From contig MU631756.1 in NCBI GenBank assembly GCA_026770615.1, positions 111,066 through 122,206 of the forward strand: a DNA stretch of 11,141 nt, read 5' to 3'. This document shows, piece after piece, positions 5,353 to 11,141 of this stretch; the stretch's first letter is position 1, and every line of letters starts with the position of its first letter. Position numbers and translations under genes: made by a program. This DNA is from Pavlovales sp. CCMP2436. Taxonomy: Eukaryota; Haptophyta; Pavlovophyceae; Pavlovales. The notes below the pieces were generated by a model. It was not told the origin of the DNA and did no database searches. It was given only the letters and a program-made list of their open reading frames with translations.

Positions 5353-6938
5353 TCACAACTCGGCTTCTTCATCATCGCGCCACTGCTTGCAGCACGGCTT
5401 GTGCGCCGGCCACATGCGCCACACGCAGTCGCCGTCGCAGAACGCGGCCACGCGGCACCGGCTGCACAGCCTCAGCTCGCGCGTCGCGCCGCAGTCCAGG
5501 CAGCAAGCACACACCAGCTCGTGCCGGCTCGATATCGAGGCGAGCTTCTTCACCGCCCCCGCGTGCCCCAGCCTGGCGGCGAGGGCAAGGTCGCTCATGG
5601 CCAGCTGAAGGGTGAGCAACTCGAGCGCGCTCCGCTTGCCGACCGCATCGAGGTGTAGCACGCCAAATTCGAACAAGTCCTGAGCGCCGCTGAACTCGAA
5701 CGCGGCAGCGTAGCTTGCGGCCGCCTCCGCCTCGCTCTGCGCCACACCCCTGCCCTTCTCCAGGCAAACACCCAGCCTCGCTATCGCACGCTCGTCGCAC
5801 TGCGCCGCGGCAGCACGGTACAGGTGCACGGCCTCGGCCAAATCGCGCTTCGTGCCCTTGCCGTGCTCGCACAAGTAGCCGGGCAAGTACTGCGCGTCGG
5901 CGTCGCCCTGGTCGGCGGCAAGGCGGAAGTAGCGCGCTGCATCGGCGAAGTCGTGCGCCACGCCGACGCCCAGCATGCAGTAGTACCCGCGTGCTTCTTG
6001 CGCCCTTGCCAGGCCCTGCTCGGCCGCCTGCCTGTAGAACCGGCCGCCGCCTCGTGGTCCTGCGGAACCCCGATGCCGTTGTGGTAGATAATGCCGCAAT
6101 CGTACTGCGCGTCTGCCAAGCCTTGATCGGCCGCTAGCCTGAAGAACCGCGTCGCCTCCTCGTCGTTCTTCACACAGCCCTTGCCCTCCAAGAGGCATTC
6201 GCCGAGAGCATGCTGCGCGTCTGCCAAGCCCTGCTCGGCCGCCTGCCTGTAGAACTGGGCCGCCGTCTCATGGTCCTGCGTTATCCCGGCGCCGTCCTCG
6301 TAGCACTCACCCAAATCGAGCTGCGCGTCTGCACTACACTGATCGGCCGCCTGCTTGTACAGCCGCGCCGCCTCCTCTTCGTTCTTGACGCAGCCCTCGC
6401 CCTCCGCGAAGCATTCGCCGAGAGCATGCTGCGCGTCTGCCAAGCCCTGATCGGCCGCCTGCCTAAAGAGCTTCACCGCCTCCTCTTTGTTCTTAACGCA
6501 GCCCTTGCCGCACTCGCAGCATTTGCCAAGATTATACAGTGCAGCTGCAAAGCCCTGCTTGGCTGCCTGCCGGTAGAGCTTCACCGCCTTCTCCTCGTCT
6601 TGCACCACGCCGGCGCCCTGTTGGAAGCAATTACCGAGAGCGAACTGCGCGGGTGCGAAACCTTGCTTGACCGCCTTCCGGAACAGCCGCGCCGCCTTCT
6701 CCTCGTCATGTGCCGTGCCGTTGCCAGTCAGGTAGCAATATCCCAAGTTGTACTGCGCGCCTGCCCAGCCCTGCTCGGCCGCCAGCGTGTAGAGCCGCAG
6801 TGCCTCGGCCTGGTCCTGCACCACGCCGTTGCCGTCCTCGTAGCGGACAGCGAGTCTGGTCTGCGCGGCGAAGTCGCCCTGCACTGCTCCATCGATGAGC
6901 AGCCGGAGCTTCTCCGCCTGCACAGCTGCGCCCGCCAT
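5353..6938 (-). CDS. Sel1-repeat protein with C-terminal MYND zinc finger (single frameshift)
   Basis: Two overlapping minus-strand frames make one protein of about 528 residues if one frame change is allowed at 6040-6044. The start chosen is the ATG at 6938-6936 (MAGAAVQAEK, G at +4), downstream of the TATA tract. The in-frame ATG at 7061 lies upstream of the TATA and is unlikely. The body has eleven consecutive Sel1-like repeats of exactly 36 residues, with the usual AQ..LG..Y..G.GV..D..EA...Y..AA.QG pattern, some with CVKN in place of VQD. Sel1 repeats are alpha-helical TPR-like solenoids used for protein binding. The C-terminus carries a MYND finger with ligands C480, C483, C492, C495, C501, C505, H513 and C517 and the typical WPAHKPC segment, followed by an acidic tail DDEEAEL. 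MYND fingers bind proline-rich partners, so an adaptor role is likely and no catalytic domain is seen. In the genomic frame the upstream frame runs on for 88 odd codons after the break. The break may be a sequencing error, a recent mutation or programmed shifting. Confidence 0.85.
6040..6044 (-). other. Frameshift site in Sel1 repeat 8
   Basis: On the coding strand the sequence GAGGCGGCGGCCGGTTCTAC gives EAAAGST in the first frame, whereas the repeat pattern requires EAAA followed by RFY, as in the sister repeat ETAAQFYRQAAEQG. Reading CGG from the last base of GCC (a minus-one change, equivalent to one missing base) restores a repeat of exactly 36 residues. The spot lies in a GCGGCGGCC run. 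There is no classic slippery heptamer of the X XXY YYZ type, and no GT-AG intron is needed. Confidence 0.85.
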
Positions 6939-7039
6939 CTGCGCCGCCTCGACGACGGGGAGTCGGTGAACAAAGTGGGGAAGCGGATCAGCCTCTCTCT
7001 CCCTCCCCTCCGACCAAAAGGCTGCTGGTGAGGGGAGAG

Positions 7040-7051
7040 TATATATATAGC
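7040..7051 (-). promoter_or_regulatory. TATA box of the Sel1-MYND gene
   Basis: The minus strand reads GCTATATATATACTC here, about 100 bases upstream of the chosen ATG at 6938. This predicts a transcription start near 7010-7015 and a 5' leader of about 75 bases rich in purines. The position, and its conservation with the block at 338-371, make it the best-supported promoter in the window. Confidence 0.6.
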
Positions 7052-7105
7052 GGCTCAGCATGGTTCAACAGGTGTTGTTCACTCACTGACTTGGTCGATG
7101 TCAGA
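7052..7105 (-). promoter_or_regulatory. Conserved upstream block of the Sel1-MYND promoter
   Basis: On the minus strand this reads TCTGACATCGACCAAGTCAG, then GTGAGTGAACAACACC, then TGTTGAACCATGCTGAG, directly abutting the TATA tract. About 46 of 52 bases are repeated at 445-496 on the plus strand, and its TATA-proximal part at 350-371 on the minus strand. It may bind a sequence-specific factor, or be the end of a dispersed repeat recruited as a promoter. Confidence 0.5.
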
Positions 7106-7769
7106 CGTTAGTCCTGGCAGCAGGGATGGTGGTGGTAGAGGTGAGGTTGGTTGTGAACTCGTAGCAATTGCCAAAGGTTCCCCCCCCTCCTTACCCCCCC
7201 AACACACACAACGCTCACGTCCATTTAGGTGCGTGTGCCCTGTCCGCCGCGGCCGCCGCGGCCGCCGCGGCCACCGCGGCCGAGGCGTGCGCCCCGGTCG
7301 GCATTGTGGCTGCGCTAGTTGTCGTCACGGTACGCGCCGTCCGCGTGCGCATGGGCGTCCTCGGGCCCGTTTGCCGAGCGGCCGGTGCGCTGGAACCAAG
7401 GTGCAACCCGGGCACCAGCGGCCGGAGTAGAGGGGTGAGGTGACGAGGGTGTGGGCGGGGTGGAGATGGGAACGGTAGCAGCGGCAGCCGCAGCAGCTCG
7501 AGAGAAGGAGACGGCAAGCTGTGGTGGAAGTCGAACGTGAGTGGCTGGGATGAGGACGGACAGCACATGGAGGGCGGCGGCGGCGGCGACGATGTGGAAA
7601 GGACATCGGCGTGCCCGGCAACTCGACGATGTAATTTTTTTTAGTTGTGGTCACAAAGCACAGGCGCAGCTGAAGACCTGCTGGAACGGCGGATTTGAGT
7701 GCGAAAGTGACATCGTTAACCGACGACGATGAGAGAACTCGAGCGGAATAAATAATTATTATAAGAAGG
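7106..7769. other. Low-complexity intergenic region
   Basis: Contains C-runs near 7181-7200, a GC-rich 9-base tandem at 7244-7279 and purine-rich stretches to 7600. Open frames on both strands are dominated by Ala, Pro, Arg and Ser from low complexity, and none has a recognisable domain. From about 7615 onward it is mixed in composition with no gene seen. Confidence 0.5.
7244..7279 (+). repeat. 9-bp GC-rich tandem repeat
   Basis: Four units of CCGCCGCGG, the last with one change (CCACCGCGG). It contains SacII-type CCGCGG palindromes and reads as a poly-Ala run in one frame. It is likely a simple repeat prone to length change. Confidence 0.9.
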
Positions 7770-8004
7770 GACGTACGTTGACTCGGATGCTGAAATACCA
7801 CCTTCACTTCGGAGGCCATTTTCTTGGCGTTGTCTTCAGACTGAGATGTCAAACACCATGACCAAAGTTGTTCTCCGTCAAACTCTGCGTCTAGGGGTAT
7901 CTTCAAGGTTACACTAATAAACTAAGACAAAACTAAATCTAAGTAATTTTGAACTCTTCTTCCTGAAGCGGGAGTTCACTGTGCACCGGCGCCTGACTCC
8001 AGAG
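7770..8004 (-). mobile_element. MITE-like element, partial reversed copy B
   Basis: Reading the minus strand from 8004: a terminal-like CTCTGGAGTCAG, then GCGCCGGTGCACAGTGAACT, an imperfect subterminal hairpin (7977-7951), an AT-rich stretch, and the arm from 7906 reading LKIPLDAEFDGEQLWSW and later KKMASEVKVVFQHPSQRTS. This is the best-preserved protein-like arm, open without a stop for 193 codons when extended to 7325, though it has no ATG at the start. The second arm is absent. Likely a truncated member of the same family as 8955-9374. Confidence 0.55.
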
Positions 8005-8120
8005 CTGGTAGCGTGTCATTGGCGGCGGTTACGCTATATGGCGCAAATCAAAGCACGCAGGGCATAGTTATAGCACTATAGCTGCGTATACACTTGCTGC
8101 GCATGGACGTGAGAGCGAAC

Positions 8121-8174
8121 GGTCGGCGAGGTGGTCGGCGAGGCAGGGTCAGCGAGGCAGGGTCGGCAAGGTTG
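8121..8174 (+). repeat. 14-bp tandem repeat
   Basis: Four units of 12 to 14 bases on the pattern GGTCGGCGAGGCAG (GGTCGGCGAGGT, GGTCGGCGAGGCAG, GGTCAGCGAGGCAG, GGTCGGCAAGGTTG). A minisatellite in otherwise unassigned sequence. Confidence 0.85.
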
Positions 8175-8209
8175 GGCCGCGAGTCGACGGGTTAGAGCCC
8201 AATAGGTCG

Positions 8210-8225
8210 GAGCTGGCTCCAGCAG
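8210..8225 (-). repeat. Isolated MITE terminal motif
   Basis: GAGCTGGCTCCAGCAG is identical to the right end of the complete element (9359-9374). No matching interior lies beside it, so it is probably the remaining end of a deleted or rearranged copy. Confidence 0.6.
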
Positions 8226-8299
8226 GAGGAGGGGGTATTTTTAGTGGGGATTTCATTTCTGGGAATATAAAAAAAATACAAATTGGGTGTTCTTCAAAC

Positions 8300-8575
8300 T
8301 TTAAAGACCTCTCTAAACGTAAAATTTGACGAGGAACAATTTGATTCGCGTATATATAGTTTGCCATCTGACTCTTTAAGGAATGACGAGAAATTGGCCT
8401 CCAAAGTGATAGGACGTACGTAGTCCCGGATGCTGGAATGACACCTGCACCCCGTCCCCTATGCTCTTGACGATCCATTTAGACGAAGCCAATTTTTAGT
8501 ATTCTTTAGAATCAGGTGTCAAACCAAGCACTGAAAGTTGTTCCTCGTCAAATTCTATGATTAGATTTGTTCTTA
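8300..8575. mobile_element. MITE-like element, degenerate two-arm copy
   Basis: A plus-strand arm (about 8308-8415, reading VKFDEEQFDSRIYSLPSDS and then KLASKV) is followed by a minus-strand arm (about 8575-8480, reading IEFDEEQLSVLGLTPDSKEY and then a stop and KLASSK). The centre carries GGACGTACGTAGTCCCGG, ATGCTGGAATG, matching the inner end of copy B. The two arms converge exactly as in the complete element, with stops and substitutions showing decay. Outer ends were not found. Confidence 0.55.
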
Positions 8576-8689
8576 TGGTTCCTAACAAGCGCACCCTTGA
8601 TGATATTTAGTAACAAGGCCAGGAAGATGCCGGAATTTTTACATGTGCTTTTTTCTCGTTCTTGCCGAAAAAATCGGGTAATGAACCAC

Positions 8690-8770
8690 AACATAAAACA
8701 AAGTTGTTCCACATCAAATTTTACGTCCATAGAGAGTTTCTTAGAGCGAGTTCTACACAAGCATCTGGCT
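8690..8770 (-). mobile_element. MITE arm fragment
   Basis: On the minus strand, KKLSMDVKFDVEQLCFMLWF matches the start of the family arm (compare LDAEFDGEQLW). Similarity fades after about 70 bases. An isolated arm with no partner. Confidence 0.45.
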
Positions 8771-8819
8771 AAATTTGATTATATGAGAATAAGAGCTTAA
8801 AAGATGAACAAGAGATGCA

Positions 8820-8840
8820 GAATCGGCCCAGAGCCGATTC
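8820..8840. repeat. 8-bp perfect hairpin
   Basis: GAATCGGC pairs with GCCGATTC across a CCAGA loop. There is no T run on either side long enough to argue for a terminator. Confidence 0.7.
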
Positions 8841-8872
8841 CAATGAATAGATTTAGATTTATTAAATATCCA

Positions 8873-8891
8873 ACCCCCCTCCCCCCCCCCA
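8873..8891 (+). repeat. C-rich homopolymer tract
   Basis: A run of C bases broken by one T lies between AT-rich sequence and the complete MITE. No function is evident, and the length is uncertain in sequencing. Confidence 0.8.
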
Positions 8892-8954
8892 CGCAACATT
8901 GATTAAAGTAAAACCAAGTTTTGAAATTATGTAGGGGATTTCGTTAATGACTAT

Positions 8955-9374
8955 CTGCTGGAGCCAGGCGCCGGTGCACAGTAAACCCCCTTCAGCAAGG
9001 GGGTTCGATTTTACTTATACATTTAATTTTGAGTTATTTTAAATATCGATCCTTGAAGATACTCGATGGCGCATAATTTGACGGGGAACAATTTCTATAA
9101 TTCGGTACGCACCTGATTCTAACTGAAAGTACATTAAATTGGCCTCCAAAGCGATAGTAGTATTCTTAGCATATGAGTCACATACGCCCCCTCGCTTTGG
9201 AGGCCATTTTCTTGTACTTCCTTTTAGAATCAGGGCCCAGCCTAGCACCAAAGCTGTCCCCCGTCAAATTCTGCGTCTAGCGGCATTTTCAATAAGTTCG
9301 ATATAGGGTATGCTTTAGCACAAAACCTCGGCCGGATCAGCTTTTCACTGTGCACAAAGAGCTGGCTCCAGCAG
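8955..9374. mobile_element. Complete fold-back MITE-like element, about 420 bp
   Basis: The left end is CTGCTGGAGCCAG, five different bases, then GTGCACAGT. The right end, read inward on the other strand, is CTGCTGGAGCCAG, a short different stretch, then GTGCACAGT. A subterminal hairpin lies at 8984-9005. The interior holds two inverted arms, about 9049-9160 (plus) and 9300-9195 (minus), meeting at matching GGCCTCCAAAGCGA sequences. The minus arm reads PLDAEFDGGQLWC. No gene is intact, so it is non-autonomous. Flanks are ACTAT on the left and TACCG on the right; a TA target duplication is conceivable but not certain. Confidence 0.65.
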
Positions 9375-9453
9375 TACCGTCGATATCAATGTAAAATAGT
9401 TTTATGATTGCTAGTGAAGGAGGCGGGTTCTGGCTGGCGACGTGACAAAATTA

Positions 9454-9773
9454 TCAAGCTGATCTTCTCGCTCCGACGCAGGCTCCGCGTCGACATAGCA
9501 GTAGCCACGCACCACGCTGACGAAAAGAAAGCCCACCAAATCCTGAAACTCTACCGCGCAGGCCCACCCTGTACACCCACAAACGTCACACCACCAAAGC
9601 CCACAGAAGCCCGACTGCCACTCACAGGAAGCTGCCTTTGGACACAAGAAGCACCAAGAACCGGAATCAAATGCGAGGATGAAAACCACGTAAACAGCCA
9701 GCACACGCTATAGTACCACACTCATGCGCTCACCAAGGATATATAGCAGTCAGACGCCAGCTTGAATCCCTAT
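9454..9773 (-). repeat. Repeat unit, copy 2 (inverted partner of 1225-1783)
   Basis: The ends match copy 1 in inverted orientation (27 of 27 at 9747-9773, about 29 of 33 at 9454-9486), but the interior is shorter and largely different. A minus-strand open frame (to 9411) is Cys- and Trp-rich, with several C..C pairs in its middle, but it begins at GTG, not ATG, and I cannot support it as a gene. The minus strand also has GCTATATATCC next to the 27-base end, resembling the TATA tract of the promoter blocks. Confidence 0.5.
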
Positions 9774-10432
9774 CATAAATATACAGCAGGCACAGAACAA
9801 ATAAAAGTCTGAGTCATACACAGCGACATCATAACTCAATTTTGAAGATCCCATGCTCGCAGTCGCACAGTCCAGGTCATCTCTCCCTAGCTCACAACCA
9901 TTCATAGCGATTTCCCGAAGCCAGTCACGAAATCTGGCCAGTTATTTTTTAAAGATATACATCTGTAGTAGATTCGTATCTAACTTTCCAAATAGCGACG
10001 CCACCAATACGTAACTTATCTCTTAAATTACATATAAACCATTAATTTTTAAATACTTTTAAAATGTACAAACGGAAAACTCACGTTAAAAAAGGTTTAA
10101 GGGATGCTGGTGGACGATTTCAGCATGGCGGATCACCTTTTCAAAAAAGATTACCTTGTTAGTTACTGATTTACTACCCTACGCGCACGAATTCACAGAT
10201 TTCTGAAAAAATGTTTAAAATAGAGCTCGCCGAGACGAATCCAGCGAGCCTAGAGTGAGCTCTGGTTTCTCGACCTTGGAGGCTCGCAATGCCATAAATG
10301 CTCGTCCCCCACTTGCGGGCTGGGGGGGGTGACCGAAGCCAGAGCCCATGCGTGTGCACTCACCAACAGACGTATTGAAGTATAGTTTGTTGAGAAACGT
10401 AAGTTTATATTCAGCTAATTAGAGGAAGATTA
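9774..10432. other. Intergenic, AT-rich, one tiny ORF
   Basis: AT-rich to about 10170, then mixed. The only ATG-started frame with unusual composition is plus-strand 10064-10162 (32 codons, MYKRKTHVKKGLRDAGGRFQ and so on), with no supporting context. A minus-strand frame at 10174-10359 starts at GTG and is not supported. There is a G run near 10322-10329. Confidence 0.5.
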
Positions 10433-10756
10433 TTAAGTCGCCCTGTCCGGACGGCTAGAGCCCCCTTGACAGCCTTGTTCATGACTGTCCCCGCCAAGTA
10501 ATTTAAATTCAGCTGTGTGTCGCTGCTTTTGCGGCGCTACGCTAGTTATTTTGACTTCGCGAAGCACCAATGTGTCTGCGATGTGCGCGCCGCCTACCGG
10601 AGCCACTCGTGAACCACGTTGGCGGCCGGCAGTCGGTCGGTGCGCTGGGCGCCCCGCATTCACGGCGACCAACCATGCGGGCGATGACTCGATGCGGAGG
10701 CGACGGCGACTCAGATAAATATTAGATATAAAAGTACTATTGAAGGGCACAAACAT
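10433..10756 (-). CDS. Hypothetical protein ORF, 107 aa
   Basis: ATG at 10756-10754, stop at 10435-10433. The peptide is Arg-, Ala- and Gly-rich, with a fairly hydrophobic start (MFVPFNSTFISNIYL) and segments such as APVGGAHIADTLVLREVKIT and KLLGGDSHEQGCQGGSSRPD. Composition is mixed rather than simple-repeat. I do not recognise a family. An opposing plus-strand frame overlaps but is arginine-rich and looks like a shadow. No TATA box was seen upstream, so the frame may be a fragment of a gene or of an untranslated repeat. Confidence 0.3.
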   Translation of the reverse strand: MFVPFNSTFISNIYLSRRRLRIESSPAWLVAVNAGRPAHRPTAGRQRGSRVAPVGGAHIADTLVLREVKITSVAPQKQRHTAEFKLLGGDSHEQGCQGGSSRPDRAT

Positions 10757-10803
10757 CGAGGCTCAAGTTTTAACGTAGCGGCTTAAACTTGTTAGTATTG
10801 CTT

Positions 10804-10879
10804 GCAACCCCTTGTAGCGGCTTTACGAGGGGGAAATCATATTTTAATATGTTAGGGCCGGCTACGAGTCCGGGGTTGC
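10804..10879. repeat. Imperfect long inverted repeat
   Basis: GCAACCCCTTGTAGCGGC (10804-10821) pairs imperfectly with GCCGGCTACGAGTCCGGGG and TTGC (10857-10879): the outer 8 bases and an inner block of about 9 pair, with unequal bulges. The loop is 35 bases and AT-rich. This could be a structured RNA, a fold-back element end or a coincidence. Confidence 0.5.
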
Positions 10880-11141
10880 GCACGTCTTCAAGTCTGGCAG
10901 ATCAGCGTACACAGGGTCGAGCGCCGCTCTGCTCCATGGCCCCCGCCGCGGCAGGGTAAATTTCTTTACTCCGTTCTTAAATTTGTGCCTAACCTGCCTA
11001 GCGAGCTGCCTCTTCGGAATAATGCCGCAGATGGCGACGCATGGCGCGCCCGGAATATGTACGAAGTTCTCGTTTGCGTGCCAGCAGCCTAATTTGGGGG
11101 GTGGAGGTGGGGGGTTGGGGGGATGGAGCTTAGAGGAGGGG
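10880..11141. other. Right-end intergenic with G-rich tail
   Basis: No supported gene was found. The last 50 bases carry G runs of four to six (about 11095-11141) on the plus strand, continuing out of the window, with quadruplex potential. Confidence 0.5.

Noticed and set aside
6210..7031. 273-codon plus-strand open frame opposite the Sel1 gene
   Set aside because: Repetitive antisense image of the Sel1 repeats and their GC-rich codons.
7215..7568. 117-codon minus-strand ORF with ATG
   Set aside because: Dominated by Pro, Ser, Leu and poly-Ala from purine-rich DNA and a 9-base tandem repeat. No domain or support.
635..9374. CRISPR-like repeats
   Set aside because: The repeated units are few, of variable size, in both orientations and without regular spacers. 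They are MITE copies.
9411..9704. Cys- and Trp-rich minus-strand frame, zinc-finger-like at a glance
   Set aside because: GTG start, Cys spacing fits no finger I know, and it lies inside a repeat unit.

Overview
The window looks like nuclear DNA of a eukaryote, most likely a protist or alga. No bacterial operon layout or Shine-Dalgarno pattern is visible. GC-rich coding islands sit in AT-rich, repeat-laden DNA. One gene pairs Sel1 repeats with a MYND zinc finger, a design common in haptophyte, stramenopile and other protist genomes. One locus reads sensibly only with a short GT-AG intron. TATA-containing upstream blocks and MITE-like repeats are present. I cannot name the species; a haptophyte or related alga is an inference.

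Layout, left to right. 1-131 is an (AT)n microsatellite. At 250-500 there are two divergently oriented copies of an upstream sequence block; the left-facing one has a TATA box and a possible short first exon. 635-889 is a truncated MITE-like copy. 1225-1783 is a repeat unit that recurs inverted at 9454-9773 and holds an 87-codon minus-strand ORF. 2370-3026 is a plus-strand gene ending in a GYD..TGRY module; it seems to need one intron and has a frame break. 3173-3252 contains two strong AT-rich palindromes. 3998-5235 is bounded by perfect 31-bp terminal inverted repeats and carries a minus-strand coiled-coil gene, so it looks like a DNA transposon with non-transposase cargo. 5353-6938 (minus) is the clearest gene: eleven 36-residue Sel1 repeats plus a C-terminal MYND finger, broken by one frameshift. 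Its TATA box and 52-bp upstream block are near 7040-7105. From 7770 to 9374 lies a cluster of copies of one fold-back (MITE-like) family, one of them apparently complete (8955-9374). The right end is AT-rich and mostly featureless, apart from a 107-codon minus-strand ORF (10433-10756) and an imperfect inverted repeat near 10804-10879.

Nothing shows that the genes form one pathway. The links are regulatory and mobile: the upstream block of the Sel1-MYND gene is repeated at the left edge, and most of the rest is transposon-derived. The best candidates for something undescribed are the shared promoter block, the TIR element with coiled-coil cargo, and the MITE family whose arms keep a protein-like sequence and whose subterminal hairpin is kept by paired changes.
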